Assembly (NCBI RefSeq): GCF_016278385.1
Contig: NZ_JADQBY010000016.1
Span: 1-64,000 of the forward strand
Direction: 5' to 3'
Origin: Methanolobus sp.
GTDB taxonomy: Archaea; Halobacteriota; Methanosarcinia; Methanosarcinales; Methanosarcinaceae
DNA: 64,000 bases
Shown here: positions 35,427 through 45,903 of the stretch, one piece after another
Layout: each line of letters begins with the position of its first letter
Position numbering within the stretch: the stretch's first letter is position 1
The notes under the pieces: generated by a model
Database searches by the model: none
What the model was told of the DNA's origin: nothing
What the model saw: the letters and a program-made list of their open reading frames with translations, nothing else
Translations under genes and position numbers: made by a program

Positions 35427-36428
35427 CTATATTACTTTCACTTCTATGCAGACGTTAAACTGATGGGGAGCGTAAGAACGGACGATTCGTGCTTCTATTA
35501 GTTCTGTTGTTCTTCCTGCTCTTTCTGCAGCCTCTTCGATGAGTTTCAGTGAACTCTCAAAAAGGTCGTCCTCATGGGTTATGTCATAATAGTGGATTAT
35601 TGCATTAGGAGCGCACAGCTTGACGGCAGCATCAAGGAACTCGTTGGCGTTGTGTGGCAGGTTCATTATCACATGGTCGGCCACTGAGGCGAACTTTTGA
35701 GCTTCAATGTTCGCATCGCCTTCTATTGCTTCCACGTTGGTGGCAGAATTGAGCTTTACATTATGGCGCAGGAATTCGACTGCATTGGGGTTCTTGTCTA
35801 TGGCGATAACCCGGATGTTGGGGCTTTTCTTTGCTATCATTATACTGTAGGGGCCAACACCTGCAAACATATCAACAACGGTTTGTCCATCCTGTATCTG
35901 CGTGAGGATGCGTGAGCGTTCAGTTGCAAGGCGGGGGGTGAAATATGCCCTCTCAAGATCGATGTAGTATCTGCAACCGTATTCCTTGTGAGTGGTTGAG
36001 GTCCTGGTTTCTCCTGCAATTGTCCTGAACCTGCGGGTTCTGAACTCTCCCTCTACAGGACTCATTGCGGCAAGCACTGTCTTAACGTTCTTTTTCACTT
36101 TCATAATAGCATCGGCCACCTTTAAAGGCTCAGGTACATCATCTTCGACAAGTGCTATATCTCCGACTACTTCAAAATGCGGTATGTCATCAAGGAGATC
36201 TTCAAGTTTAAGTTGTCCTTTCTGCTCTTTAAACTCGTTCTCGGTAAGTTCAAACTCTCCGGGCAGGTTCATTAATTGGCTTTCCTGTAGTTCTTCTGTA
36301 AGAGGTAGGTATAAATGATCATCTTCTGAAATAATGCGTGCAGAATTATCCAGAAGGTCCATTTCCAGCAGTGCCTTGCGTATGGGTTCGCCCTCTCTCT
36401 TTAAAACCTTGATGCAACTTTTTCTCAT
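35427..36428 (-). CDS. trm5: tRNA (guanine37-N1)-methyltransferase aTrm5
   Basis: 333 residues starting at MRKSCIKVLKREGEP, just 2 bp after the stop of the LysE-type gene; the track's longer start runs into that gene. Class I SAM fold: VVDMFAGVGPYSIMIAKK near residue 185, AIDKNPNAVE near 213, and the catalytic NLPHNANEFL near 260. It methylates G37 of tRNAs to prevent frameshifting. Confidence 0.9.
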   Translation of the reverse strand: MRKSCIKVLKREGEPIRKALLEMDLLDNSARIISEDDHLYLPLTEELQESQLMNLPGEFELTENEFKEQKGQLKLEDLLDDIPHFEVVGDIALVEDDVPEPLKVADAIMKVKKNVKTVLAAMSPVEGEFRTRRFRTIAGETRTSTTHKEYGCRYYIDLERAYFTPRLATERSRILTQIQDGQTVVDMFAGVGPYSIMIAKKSPNIRVIAIDKNPNAVEFLRHNVKLNSATNVEAIEGDANIEAQKFASVADHVIMNLPHNANEFLDAAVKLCAPNAIIHYYDITHEDDLFESSLKLIEEAAERAGRTTELIEARIVRSYAPHQFNVCIEVKVI

Positions 36429-36430
36429 GT

Positions 36431-37042
36431 TCACGTACCTATGATAAACCATGATCCGAACAGGACAAGGAACAGACCACAAGACATCAGTACCCTTTCA
36501 TAAACTTTTGGGGACATGAGTCTCTTTCCTTTGCTGAATGATGTGGACACAACCGTAAAATAACCAAGGTCTGCAAACCAGTGTCCTATCACAAACATCG
36601 CTGCTGCAAGTATACTGATCTCAAGTCCGCGCAATACCAGTGCACTTCCGGCAGCAAGCCACCACAGCCAGAAATATGGGTTTGAGGCGGATGTGATTAT
36701 TCCGGCAAGCACAGGATTTGAGTTTGTAGTTCCATGCTCATGCATTGAACTTGCCGCACCTTTTGCATTTCTCATGGTAAGGATGCCAAATACAACAAGC
36801 GTCGCTCCTCCAAGTATGGAGATTACCAGAACTGTATTGTCGCTAACCGCTGTAATGCCAAATATTATCAGTATACAAACCAAAAGCTCCAGAATCGCAT
36901 GACCGATGAATATTTCAGGTCCTGCTCGCCATCCCTTTTTCAGAGAAGTGTCTATCGTAGCAAAGAGCATTGGTCCGGGTACTAGTGCACCCGTCATGCC
37001 CACGGCAAATCCGATTGTCAGCATCTCCAGAAGTTCTAACAT
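36431..37042 (-). CDS. LysE-family exporter
   Basis: 203 residues, about six membrane helices. The N-terminal GFAVGMTGALVPGPMLFATI with the proline-glycine motif and SNPYFWLWWLAAG in the middle are typical of LysE/RhtB amino acid exporters. Substrate unknown. Forms a unit with trm5 downstream. A histidine-containing loop (SSMHEHGTTNSN) separates the two halves. Confidence 0.85.
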   Translation of the reverse strand: MLELLEMLTIGFAVGMTGALVPGPMLFATIDTSLKKGWRAGPEIFIGHAILELLVCILIIFGITAVSDNTVLVISILGGATLVVFGILTMRNAKGAASSMHEHGTTNSNPVLAGIITSASNPYFWLWWLAAGSALVLRGLEISILAAAMFVIGHWFADLGYFTVVSTSFSKGKRLMSPKVYERVLMSCGLFLVLFGSWFIIGT

Positions 37043-37099
37043 AGTTCACACTGGTTAATCCGGTCAAATGTTAAAAAAGATTTGGAAAAAAGTATGTGG

Positions 37100-37133
37100 A
37101 ACAAAGGAAGAAGTGGTGCAGTCTTCCTTTGTT
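37100..37133 (-). terminator. Hairpin downstream of tfb
   Basis: Perfect 12-bp stem AACAAAGGAAGA/TCTTCCTTTGTT with a 10-base loop between the end of tfb and the start of the LysE-type gene. A T-rich run follows on the minus strand. Probable tfb terminator. Confidence 0.6.
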
Positions 37134-37166
37134 TCATTGTTTTAGATCTATTATTTTTAAGCTCTC

Positions 37167-38180
37167 TTAGAGAATGATTTCAATGTCAAGCTCTTCTGCA
37201 AGCTCTTTGTACCTGTTACGGATGGTGACCTCTGTCACACCTGCAACATCTGCTACCTCACGCTGTGTACGGCGCTCTCCACAAAGAATGGATGCAATGT
37301 AAATTGCTGCTGCTGCAACACCTGTTGGTCCACGGCCACTGGTAAGCTCCTTCTCGGAGGCCTGCCTGAGAATCTCGACACCTCTGGACTGTACTTCTCC
37401 TTTAAGGTTAAGTCCTGAACAGAATCTTGGGACATAATCTATTGGTGAGGTTGGCATGAGTTTGAGGGACAGTTCCCTTGAGATGAAACGGTATGTTCTA
37501 CCGATCTCTTTCCTGCTTACCCTTGATACTTCTCCAATCTCGTCAAGTGTCCTTGGGACACTGCACTGGCGGCATGCTGCATACAATGCTGCTGCTGCAA
37601 CACCTTCAATGCTCCTTCCGCGAATGAGGTTCTTATCGACTGCTTTCCTGTATACCACAGCAGCAGTTTCACGAACAGTCCTTGGAAGACCAAGAGCTGA
37701 TGCCATACGGTCCAGTTCTGACAATGCGAAAGCAAGGTTCCTTTCCGTAGCATTGCTTACACGTATCCTACGCTGCCATTTTCTCAACCTGTACAACTGA
37801 GCTCTGTTCTTTGATGAAATGGACTTACCGTAAGAGTCACGGTTTCTCCAGTCTATCATGGTAGACAGACCTTTGTCGTGTATCGTGTACGTCATTGGTG
37901 CGCCCACACGGGAACGCTTCATCCTCTGGTCATGATCGAAAGCACGCCATTCAGGTCCTTCGTCAACGAACTCTGCATCAACAACAAGTCCACAGTCAGA
38001 ACATACGAGTTCAGCTCTCTCGTAGTCCTGTACCAGGTTACGGCTGCCACATTCAGGACACTGCACTTTAGCTTTTTCTACCTCTGCGCTCTTATCTTTC
38101 TCTTTACGCGCTTTGATCATTGCACGTATCTTCTCCCTCTCGGAAGAATCGGAATATCGTACCCTCTCTACTTCAACCAT
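37167..38180 (-). CDS. tfb: Transcription initiation factor TFB
   Basis: 337 residues. Zinc ribbon CPECGSRNL...CSDCGLVVD at residues 40-65, B-reader/B-linker region ([20 protein letters not shown]), then two cyclin-like repeats, each ending in a helix-turn-helix ([40 protein letters not shown]). It binds the BRE and recruits RNA polymerase. Downstream of gar1, as in many Euryarchaeota. Confidence 0.96.
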   Translation of the reverse strand: MVEVERVRYSDSSEREKIRAMIKARKEKDKSAEVEKAKVQCPECGSRNLVQDYERAELVCSDCGLVVDAEFVDEGPEWRAFDHDQRMKRSRVGAPMTYTIHDKGLSTMIDWRNRDSYGKSISSKNRAQLYRLRKWQRRIRVSNATERNLAFALSELDRMASALGLPRTVRETAAVVYRKAVDKNLIRGRSIEGVAAAALYAACRQCSVPRTLDEIGEVSRVSRKEIGRTYRFISRELSLKLMPTSPIDYVPRFCSGLNLKGEVQSRGVEILRQASEKELTSGRGPTGVAAAAIYIASILCGERRTQREVADVAGVTEVTIRNRYKELAEELDIEIIL

Positions 38181-38280
38181 TCAAATCACCTTTTATAATA
38201 TTTATTTGAAATATATTTGACAAGTTTGTTCTTAGTCATCCACAGCTCACAGCGTAAATCCAATTATTAACTTCAATCTG

Positions 38281-38541
38281 TCATTGAACGTAAACCCGCT
38301 CGTTAACAAGTTTTTCCAATCCGGAAGCTACAACTCTTTTATCAGGTTTCAGAGTAAAATAGGGGTGGTCCACAGGACCAAATATGCCGGAAATCTTTCC
38401 AATAGGCCTTATGGATTTGTCCAGAGCAAAAGAGTTAATTCTCGGTAACTCTTTCATAGAGCCGGTAAAAGTCTTCCGGTCACCTCTGATAACAAGCTCA
38501 TTTTGCCTCGAAATATGCAGAATTTGGCCTAATCTTTTCAT
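38281..38541 (-). CDS. gar1: H/ACA RNP protein Gar1
   Basis: 86 residues from MKRLGQILHIS; the 24 residues before it in the track are not part of the family. Gar1 core barrel with the conserved IGKISGIFGPVDHPYFTLKP. It joins Cbf5, Nop10 and L7Ae in RNA-guided pseudouridylation. It lies upstream of tfb in the same direction. Confidence 0.9.
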   Translation of the reverse strand: MKRLGQILHISRQNELVIRGDRKTFTGSMKELPRINSFALDKSIRPIGKISGIFGPVDHPYFTLKPDKRVVASGLEKLVNERVYVQ

Positions 38542-38772
38542 ATGTCTTCGTTCTTTAAATAAAGGTTTTGTACTATAAGTAGTACCAATCGTATATAAAA
38601 CTTTCGTAAGCATTTTAATATTAGTTTTTTACAGTACAAAAACATATCTACACTTTTTCAGACCATGTCATCTATTAACAGACCACAACCTTAAAGTTAT
38701 AAAAGAACAATTGAGGCACGACTTAAATAATATCAATTGTCCATCATAATTCTTATGCATGGAGGAAATTCA

Positions 38773-41433
38773 GTGGCAGATAATAAATTCGTATATTTTT
38801 TCGGGAACGAAGAAACTGAAGGCAAAAATAGCATGAAAAATCTGCTTGGTGGTAAAGGCGCCAACCTTGCAGAGATGGCCAACCTGGGAATCCCCGTTCC
38901 GCCAGGATTTACTATAACAACGGAAGTTTGTTTACTTTATCTTGAAAATGGGGCTTATCCAACAGAGGTTATTGACCAGATAAACAACACAATAGTAAAA
39001 CTCGAAAAGGTAACTGGTAAAAAGTTTGGAGATAATGAGAATCCTTTGCTCCTTTCTGTCAGATCTGGTGCAAGGGTATCAATGCCTGGTATGATGGACA
39101 CAGTCTTGAATCTGGGTTTAAATGATGATGCCGTTGCAGGTCTTGCAAAGAAGACTGGCAATGAAAGGTTCGCGTACGATAGTTACCGCAGGTTCCTGAC
39201 TATGTTCGGTGATGTAGTACTGGATATTGAACATCATAAGTTCGAATCCTCACTGAGTGCTAAGAAAAAGGAACTGGGTGTAACTCTTGATACTGATCTT
39301 AATGTGGATGCACTTAAGGAAATAGTCGAGGAATTTAAAAATATCATCAAAAAAAGTATAGGCACTAATTTCCCTCAGGACCCGCGCAAGCAACTTCAGA
39401 TGGCAATAGATGCTGTTTTTAACTCATGGAACAACCAGCGTGCCATTACTTACAGACGTCTTAACGGTATCCCTGGTGAATGGGGCACAGCCGTTAACGT
39501 TCAGTCAATGGTTTACGGTAACATGGGTGAAACATCAGGTACCGGAGTTGCATTTACAAGGGATCCAGCAACCGGAGACAAGCACTTTTTTGGCGAGTAT
39601 CTTATTAATGCACAGGGAGAAGATGTGGTCGCAGGTATAAGAACACCTCAACCGATATCGACTCTTAGGGATACTATGCCTGAATCCTATGCTATGCTTG
39701 AAGAGATCTACAAGAAACTGGAAAACCACTTCGCGGATATGCAGGATATCGAATTTACCATCGAGGATGGAAAATTATATATGCTACAAACCAGGACTGG
39801 TAAACGCACTGCTGCAGCTGCTCTGAAAATTGCTGTTGACATGGTCAATGAAGGTCTCATTGATAAAAGAACAGCTATTACAAGGGTAACTCCCGAACAG
39901 ATTGATCGTCTTTTACATCCAACCCTTGATTCTGAAGCTGAATATGAAGTCATTGCTACTGGTTTACCTGCTTCTCCCGGGGCTGCTGTTGGTAAAGTTG
40001 TTTTCACCGCAGAGCATGCCGAAAAGATGGCAAAGATTGATGAAAAGGTTATTCTTGTCCGTACCGAAACTTCTCCAGAAGATATCGGTGGAATGGATGC
40101 CGCAGAGGGAATACTTACTGTAAGAGGTGGTATGACCTCTCACGCAGCAGTAGTTGCAAGAGGGATGGGAAAACCATGTGTTGCTGGTTGTGGTTCAGTC
40201 AGTATTGATTCAGGTGCTTGTACCTTTTCTGTATCTGATATTACAGTAAAAGAGGGAGACTATGTAACCATCGATGGTAGCACAGGAAATCTCATAATCG
40301 GCAAAGTTGACCTGATCATTCCTAGTGTAAGCGGTGAACTTGATATCCTCCTCTCATGGGCAGATGAAATAAGGGAAATGGGTGTCAGGACAAATGCAGA
40401 CACACCACACGATGCTCAGGTTGCCAGGGAATTCGGTGCAGAAGGCATCGGTCTTTGCAGAACAGAACACATGTTCTTTGGAGAGGACCGTATTCCTGCA
40501 GTAAGAGAAATGATCCTTGCAGAAGACACTGATGTAAGGCAAGCAGCTCTTAAAAAGCTTCTTCCAATGCAGAAAGAGGATTTTATAGGTCTCTTTAAAG
40601 TCATGGAAGGACTTCCTGTTACGATTCGTTTACTTGATCCTCCTTTACACGAGTTTCTTCCAAAACACGAAGAACTTGCTGACAAGCTGAGGGCACTTGA
40701 GGCAGAAGGTGGCAGTTCCAAAAACATGGATGATATCAAAAGGCTGATGGAACGTGTTGACTCCATGGTAGAGACAAACCCGATGCTCGGTCACCGTGGT
40801 TGCCGTCTAGGTATCACATATCCTGAAATTTATAAGATGCAGGTTCAGGCTATCATTGAAGCGGCATGTGAGCTTAAATCAGGTGGAATGGACATTGTTC
40901 CTGAAATAATGATTCCTTTGATATCTCACGTTAATGAACTCCGTTCTGTTAAGAAGGATCTTGTGGAAGTTGCAGAATCTGTAATGGCCAAAAAAGGTGT
41001 TAAACTGGATTATCTTGTAGGTACTATGATAGAGCTTCCAAGAGCTGCTCTGACAGCAGACCAGATAGCAGAAGAAGCTGAGTTCTTCTCATTCGGAACC
41101 AATGATCTTACACAGACTACTTTTGGCTTCAGCAGGGATGATGCAGGCAAATTCCTTCCATTCTATGTTGAGAACTCAATACTTTCAAGCGATCCATTTG
41201 CAATCCTTGATCAGGAAGGTGTTGGTGAACTTGTCAGGATAGGTATTGAGAAAGGACGTTCTACAAGACCAGACCTTAAAATAGGTATATGTGGTGAACA
41301 TGGTGGAGAACCAAGTTCTGTGAAGTTTGGATATAACATAGGACTGAACTATGTAAGTTGCTCACCTTTCCGTGTACCAATAGCAAGACTTGCAGCAGCA
41401 CAGGCTGTAATTGAAAAACAGGATAACTCCTGA
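38773..41433 (+). CDS. ppdK: Pyruvate, phosphate dikinase
   Basis: 886 residues from a GTG at 38773 (VADNKFVYFF), with GGAGG 7 bases upstream; the track start would place that ribosome site inside the gene. N-terminal nucleotide-binding domain (NLLGGKGANLAEMANLGIPV), phosphohistidine domain GGMTSHAAVVARGMGKPCV near residue 455, and a C-terminal PEP barrel (GLCRTEHMFF, CGEHGGEP). It interconverts pyruvate and PEP and in methanogens feeds gluconeogenesis. Monocistronic. Confidence 0.95.
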   Translation: MADNKFVYFFGNEETEGKNSMKNLLGGKGANLAEMANLGIPVPPGFTITTEVCLLYLENGAYPTEVIDQINNTIVKLEKVTGKKFGDNENPLLLSVRSGARVSMPGMMDTVLNLGLNDDAVAGLAKKTGNERFAYDSYRRFLTMFGDVVLDIEHHKFESSLSAKKKELGVTLDTDLNVDALKEIVEEFKNIIKKSIGTNFPQDPRKQLQMAIDAVFNSWNNQRAITYRRLNGIPGEWGTAVNVQSMVYGNMGETSGTGVAFTRDPATGDKHFFGEYLINAQGEDVVAGIRTPQPISTLRDTMPESYAMLEEIYKKLENHFADMQDIEFTIEDGKLYMLQTRTGKRTAAAALKIAVDMVNEGLIDKRTAITRVTPEQIDRLLHPTLDSEAEYEVIATGLPASPGAAVGKVVFTAEHAEKMAKIDEKVILVRTETSPEDIGGMDAAEGILTVRGGMTSHAAVVARGMGKPCVAGCGSVSIDSGACTFSVSDITVKEGDYVTIDGSTGNLIIGKVDLIIPSVSGELDILLSWADEIREMGVRTNADTPHDAQVAREFGAEGIGLCRTEHMFFGEDRIPAVREMILAEDTDVRQAALKKLLPMQKEDFIGLFKVMEGLPVTIRLLDPPLHEFLPKHEELADKLRALEAEGGSSKNMDDIKRLMERVDSMVETNPMLGHRGCRLGITYPEIYKMQVQAIIEAACELKSGGMDIVPEIMIPLISHVNELRSVKKDLVEVAESVMAKKGVKLDYLVGTMIELPRAALTADQIAEEAEFFSFGTNDLTQTTFGFSRDDAGKFLPFYVENSILSSDPFAILDQEGVGELVRIGIEKGRSTRPDLKIGICGEHGGEPSSVKFGYNIGLNYVSCSPFRVPIARLAAAQAVIEKQDNS

Positions 41434-41598
41434 TTTTTCAATACTTTTTCTTTTTTATTTCAATTAGCTGATACTTGAATACAACAGTTGTCAGGCGATG
41501 CTTTTGTCTGTTTATCAGGATGACATCAGCCAGTCTCAAAAGCGTAGCTCTTCATAAAAGAATTAAAACAAAAAATAAAAAGAGAAAGAAAAAACAGA

Positions 41599-42564
41599 TC
41601 AATATGATCTTGTAATCATATAATCTGCTATTGCCAGAAGTATTGTCTTTGCCTCTGAATCTTCAACAACATCAAGAAGCTCTTTACCTTTTGCCACATA
41701 CGACAATGCAAGATCTCTCACATAATCTATAGATCCTGCTTCTTTGAGCTGGCTAACTGCTTCATTGATCTCTTCAGTTGTAGCTTCTCCCTTTCCGAAA
41801 ATCTTAAGCTTAACGCCATTGTTCAGGGCGTGTATGGCTATAAGGGTCTTCTTGCCCTCCATAAGGTCACTGCCTCTTACTTTTCCGAGTATTTCTTCGG
41901 GAGTTGTCATGTCAATGACATCATCGTAGATCTGGAATGCAATACCTATCAACCTTCCACACTCGTAGAAAGCATCAGACACTTCTTCGGGGGCACCACC
42001 AAGAATAGCACCAATTTGCATTGAAGCTGCGTAGAGTACTCCGGTTTTCTTCTCGATCATTTCGAGGTATTCTTCCTTTGTAACATCTGTACGATCTTCA
42101 AATTCCACATCCATCCACTGGCCTTCACAGATATCCCTGCATGTCTTGGAAAGTATATCTATGCATTTCAGGTTTCGTTTTGGTTCTCCTGGTGCGTGTG
42201 TGAGTATCTCAAAAGCTTTTGAGTAAAGCGTATCACCAGCAAGAATGGCTCCTGCTTCTCCCCATTTGACATGGACGGCAGGCATTCCGCGGCGTATATC
42301 ATCCCTGTCCATGATATCATCATGTACCAGTGTAAAATTGTGGACTAGTTCCACAGCCACGGCAGCCGGAAGAGCGGTTTCAAGATCAGAGCCAACAGCT
42401 TCTGCTGCAAGGATCACTATTGCTGGACGAAGTCTTTTACCACCTGCGTCAGGAAGATATCTGGCTGCTTTGTAAAGTTCATACGGTTTGTCGATGGGGA
42501 GATATTCCTTTATACCCTTATCGACATGCACTGAACGGTTTTTAATCTCTTCAATCAAATCCAT
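41599..42564 (-). CDS. idsA: Geranylgeranyl/short-chain prenyl diphosphate synthase
   Basis: 321 residues from the second ATG (MDLIEEIKNR), since AGGGG touches the first ATG. Aspartate-rich motifs DDIMD near residue 87 and DDVID near 217; RPAIV at the isoprenyl-binding arginine. It builds the C20 chain of archaeal ether lipids. Last gene of the isoprenoid block, 16 bp after the RNase J gene. Confidence 0.9.
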   Translation of the reverse strand: MDLIEEIKNRSVHVDKGIKEYLPIDKPYELYKAARYLPDAGGKRLRPAIVILAAEAVGSDLETALPAAVAVELVHNFTLVHDDIMDRDDIRRGMPAVHVKWGEAGAILAGDTLYSKAFEILTHAPGEPKRNLKCIDILSKTCRDICEGQWMDVEFEDRTDVTKEEYLEMIEKKTGVLYAASMQIGAILGGAPEEVSDAFYECGRLIGIAFQIYDDVIDMTTPEEILGKVRGSDLMEGKKTLIAIHALNNGVKLKIFGKGEATTEEINEAVSQLKEAGSIDYVRDLALSYVAKGKELLDVVEDSEAKTILLAIADYMITRSY

Positions 42565-42586
42565 ATGCATCCCCTATCCAAGCTAA

Positions 42587-43933
42587 TTACTCTTCTTCGA
42601 TATAGAGTTCTTCACCGTTTCTCAACAGATGGAGTGTATCTCCGAGTACATAGCCTGCATCTTCTGCCATCTGAATATATTCACTGTGCATTTGTATGGT
42701 TCCATGTGCAGGAATGACATGTTCTGGTTTAAGCATCCTGAGCAGTTCCCAGTGGTCTTCACGGTATGCATGTCCGGATACATGGACATTGTCATATATC
42801 CTGGCTCCACGCATCTTCAATTTTGTTTCAAGTGCATAGCGGTTTGCCTGTGTCATGGGGTTTGGAATGATGTTAGCTGAGAATATTATCCTGTCACCAC
42901 TGTCAATCTTGAATGGTGTTTCTCCGTTTGCAATTCTTCCAAGCACCGCGCCGGGTTCCCCCTGGTGTCCTGTAACAACTGGTAGGTACTTGTTTTTACC
43001 GGCTTCCATTATCCTGCCAAATGCTTTGTCTATTTCCCTGCGGTTTCCATAAATTTCCACGTTTTTAGGCAGTTCAATGTATCCCATCTTGTGGGCAGTT
43101 GCGATGTACCTCTCCATGGACCTTCCCATGAGAACTGGAATTCTCCCCATTTCCTGTGCAAATTTCACAATTGAATTCACACGGGCTACATGTGATGCAA
43201 AGGTGGTGACGATCATACCTACATCTGATTCTTCGGTTTCAATCAGTACGTCCCTGAGCATTGAATGAGCTATCATTTCAGACGGAGCTTTTCCATTGCG
43301 TCCTGCATTTGTACTTTCTGTAATCAGTGCAATGACTCCTTCTTCGCCAAGTTCTTTAAGCCTTTCAAAGTCAGGTGCCTCTCCAAGTGTAGGTGTCCTG
43401 TCAAGTTTGAAGTCACATGCGTAAACAAGAGCACCGCTTATGGTGTGGATTACAAGGAATATAGTATCTATTATGCTGTGCTGGGTGTTGACAAACTCAA
43501 TGGATATGTCCTTTGTGATATCCATGGTTTCTCCTGCGTTCATGGATACGATGTTGTTCTTAACTCCGAATTTCCTCTCTGATTCGATCTGGTGCTTAAT
43601 AAGGGCTGTTGTGTATGGAGTTCCTATTATGGGAGCTGCATATCTGTGTGCAAGTTTTGGAATTGCACCGATGTGGTCAAGGTGACCGTGTGTACATACA
43701 ATTGCACGCACATTGCCGTTTACCTCTTTCATAATGGTGTCATCAGGGATGGCTCCCATTTCGATAAGCTCAAGTGAGTGCATCTTGTCGGTCTCTACGT
43801 CCTCGTGTATCTGGACTCTGTCCAGGCGGAGGCCCATATCAACGATGATGATGTCATCATTGATCCTGATAGCAGTCATATTACGGCCCATTTCATTATA
43901 GCCGCCAACTGCAATTATTCCTATTTCAGTCAT
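42587..43933 (-). CDS. RNase J-family metallo-beta-lactamase nuclease
   Basis: 448 residues with the MBL motifs THGHLDHIGA near residue 80, ACDFKL, and the beta-CASP motifs STNAGRNG, VSGHAYREDH and PAHGTIQMHS. Matches euryarchaeal RNase J, a 5'-3' exoribonuclease. It is encoded within the isoprenoid operon between idi2 and idsA, an arrangement common in methanogens, though the functional link is not known. Confidence 0.9.
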   Translation of the reverse strand: MTEIGIIAVGGYNEMGRNMTAIRINDDIIIVDMGLRLDRVQIHEDVETDKMHSLELIEMGAIPDDTIMKEVNGNVRAIVCTHGHLDHIGAIPKLAHRYAAPIIGTPYTTALIKHQIESERKFGVKNNIVSMNAGETMDITKDISIEFVNTQHSIIDTIFLVIHTISGALVYACDFKLDRTPTLGEAPDFERLKELGEEGVIALITESTNAGRNGKAPSEMIAHSMLRDVLIETEESDVGMIVTTFASHVARVNSIVKFAQEMGRIPVLMGRSMERYIATAHKMGYIELPKNVEIYGNRREIDKAFGRIMEAGKNKYLPVVTGHQGEPGAVLGRIANGETPFKIDSGDRIIFSANIIPNPMTQANRYALETKLKMRGARIYDNVHVSGHAYREDHWELLRMLKPEHVIPAHGTIQMHSEYIQMAEDAGYVLGDTLHLLRNGEELYIEEE

Positions 43934-43994
43934 ATATATTACTCACATATTATTAAAAATATTTTATTTAATTATTCCCTTTGATTGATGAATG

Positions 43995-45098
43995 TCAAAC
44001 TGTCTGAAAATCAGTATTCTTTGAACGCAGAGCAAGATCTTTTACATTAAAACCACGCAGTTCAAGATATTCTCTCGTCCAGCCACTTATCACAGCAGGT
44101 GCCAGGTGTAAATCGTTCATGTTCTTGCAGCCGCAAAGGAACATTGCCACCTTTAATTCGTTAAGCATGTGCTGGATGCTGTTCACTACTTCGTCCTTCC
44201 CCTTCATTGCAGGTTCTACAAAAGGTAAAGCAGCGCTTGCAACCGAGGCTCCAAGAGCAATGGACTTTGCAATATCAAGTCCACTCCGCAGACCTCCAGT
44301 TGCTATGACTGGCAAAGATACACTACATTCAACTATGCTTGGCACGGTGGGTATGCCGAAATCCCAGAATAATTCTCCCAGTAATTCAGATTCCAGGTCT
44401 TTTCTTTCCCTGGCACGATATACTTCCACACCTGACCAGCTTGTACCTCCGACACCACCTACGTCTATTGCGGATACTCCGGCTTCTTTAAGAAGGAATG
44501 CATCTTCATGTGATATTCCTGCTCCGGTTTCTTTGATAATTACAGGTACTGCCAGTGAGCATATTTCCTTAATAACTTCCAGGGCTCCTGAAGCATCCCT
44601 GTCACCTTCCGGCTGTATTGCTTCCTGAAGGAAGTTCAGGTGAACTGCAATGGCATCGGCATCGATCATTTCGATGATCCTTTCCACGCCTTCAACACCA
44701 TATTCTTGTATCTGCGCCGCACCAATGTTACCGTAAACAAAAGCTTCCGGTGCTTTATCCCTCACAACGCGGAATGATTCCTCCTGTGAAGGATCTTCAA
44801 TGGCGGCTCGCTGGCTTCCAACTCCAATTCCGATCCCAAGTTCTTCTGCAGCCTCTGCTAGTGCTGCATTCACTGACGTTGTGTCGGGATGTCCGCCAGT
44901 TATGGATGCTATCATAAAAGGTGCCTTCATATCCTTTTCCAGAAAACGCAGAGACAAGTCAATGTCATCCATGTTCATCTCCGGCAGGGCTCTGTGTACC
45001 AGCATTACATCTTTAAATCCTGGTCCTACTTTCCTTGATTCTACCGGGCTTGCAGCGCATAGCTCTAGATGTTCTATTTTTCTCCTGGAAGTACTCAT
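43995..45098 (-). CDS. fni: Type 2 isopentenyl-diphosphate isomerase (FMN)
   Basis: 367 residues from MSTSRRKIEHLELC, with AAGGTA upstream. Typical type 2 IDI features: RRKIEHLELC, ITGGHPDTTSVNAALAEAAE, GVGSQRAAIEDP, DVGGVGGTSW and ATGGLRSGLDIAKSIALGA. It converts IPP to DMAPP using FMN and NADPH. Follows ipk in the operon. Confidence 0.93.
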   Translation of the reverse strand: MSTSRRKIEHLELCAASPVESRKVGPGFKDVMLVHRALPEMNMDDIDLSLRFLEKDMKAPFMIASITGGHPDTTSVNAALAEAAEELGIGIGVGSQRAAIEDPSQEESFRVVRDKAPEAFVYGNIGAAQIQEYGVEGVERIIEMIDADAIAVHLNFLQEAIQPEGDRDASGALEVIKEICSLAVPVIIKETGAGISHEDAFLLKEAGVSAIDVGGVGGTSWSGVEVYRARERKDLESELLGELFWDFGIPTVPSIVECSVSLPVIATGGLRSGLDIAKSIALGASVASAALPFVEPAMKGKDEVVNSIQHMLNELKVAMFLCGCKNMNDLHLAPAVISGWTREYLELRGFNVKDLALRSKNTDFQTV

Positions 45099-45123
45099 AA
45101 TAATACCTTGTAGACACTTAGAT

Positions 45124-45903
45124 TTATGTTGTTTTAACACCTGAGATTGCGGTGCCTATATTTTTTCCACTCAGGAAATCAGATACGTTTCCTGCATTAC
45201 CTGCATTGAATATATAAGAAGTACTGTTTGACTGCTCACTAAGATTTAAAAGCTCAAGTACTTTTCCCAGCATACCGCCTGTTACATCAGTATTGGCAGA
45301 ACCGCCAAGACACTCCTTAATTTTATTGAAGTTATTGTTGCTGATATTGGGTATTACTTCACTGTTACTGTCAAGCACTCCTTCTTCAGCACTTCCTATT
45401 CCAATTCTTGCTGCTTTCATCTGTATTGCTAGATATGGAACTATCTGATCGCCTGAAAGGACAGAAGTCCCAAGTTCAGTGTCCATTACCATGTCTCCAT
45501 GCAAAACTGGTACAAAGTCATTAGTAAGCATTTCTTCTATTTGCTCCAGGAACATACTCTTAATTCGGCTGTTTTCAGACACTGCACATGCCATTGGATG
45601 GACTGGCAATGCATTAACTCCTGCGGAGTTAAGGGCTTCAACAACCATGGTGTTAAGTTCCCGTACGGACATATGGGTCACTATTGAGCCGATGTGGTCG
45701 AATTTTCCTGTAAGTCCGAAACGTTTAACCTGCGGATGTCCAAATGATCCGGCTCCGTGCACGATAATAAGTTTACCTTCAAAACCTGCAATCTCGCTGG
45801 CAATACGTTTAATTTCATCCTGTCTCGCAGCACCGTCATCAGCACTTTTATCGGTGATGACACTACCTCCGATCTTCAGGATGGTGATATTATTTTTATC
45901 CAT
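45124..45903 (-). CDS. ipk: Isopentenyl phosphate kinase
   Basis: 259 residues, amino-acid-kinase fold: ILKIGGSVITDKSADDG at the N-terminus, IVHGAGSFGHPQVKRFGL near residue 48 with the catalytic histidine, and DVTGGMLGKV near 208. It phosphorylates isopentenyl phosphate in the archaeal mevalonate route. Its start overlaps the mvk stop by 8 bp. Confidence 0.93.
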   Translation of the reverse strand: MDKNNITILKIGGSVITDKSADDGAARQDEIKRIASEIAGFEGKLIIVHGAGSFGHPQVKRFGLTGKFDHIGSIVTHMSVRELNTMVVEALNSAGVNALPVHPMACAVSENSRIKSMFLEQIEEMLTNDFVPVLHGDMVMDTELGTSVLSGDQIVPYLAIQMKAARIGIGSAEEGVLDSNSEVIPNISNNNFNKIKECLGGSANTDVTGGMLGKVLELLNLSEQSNSTSYIFNAGNAGNVSDFLSGKNIGTAISGVKTT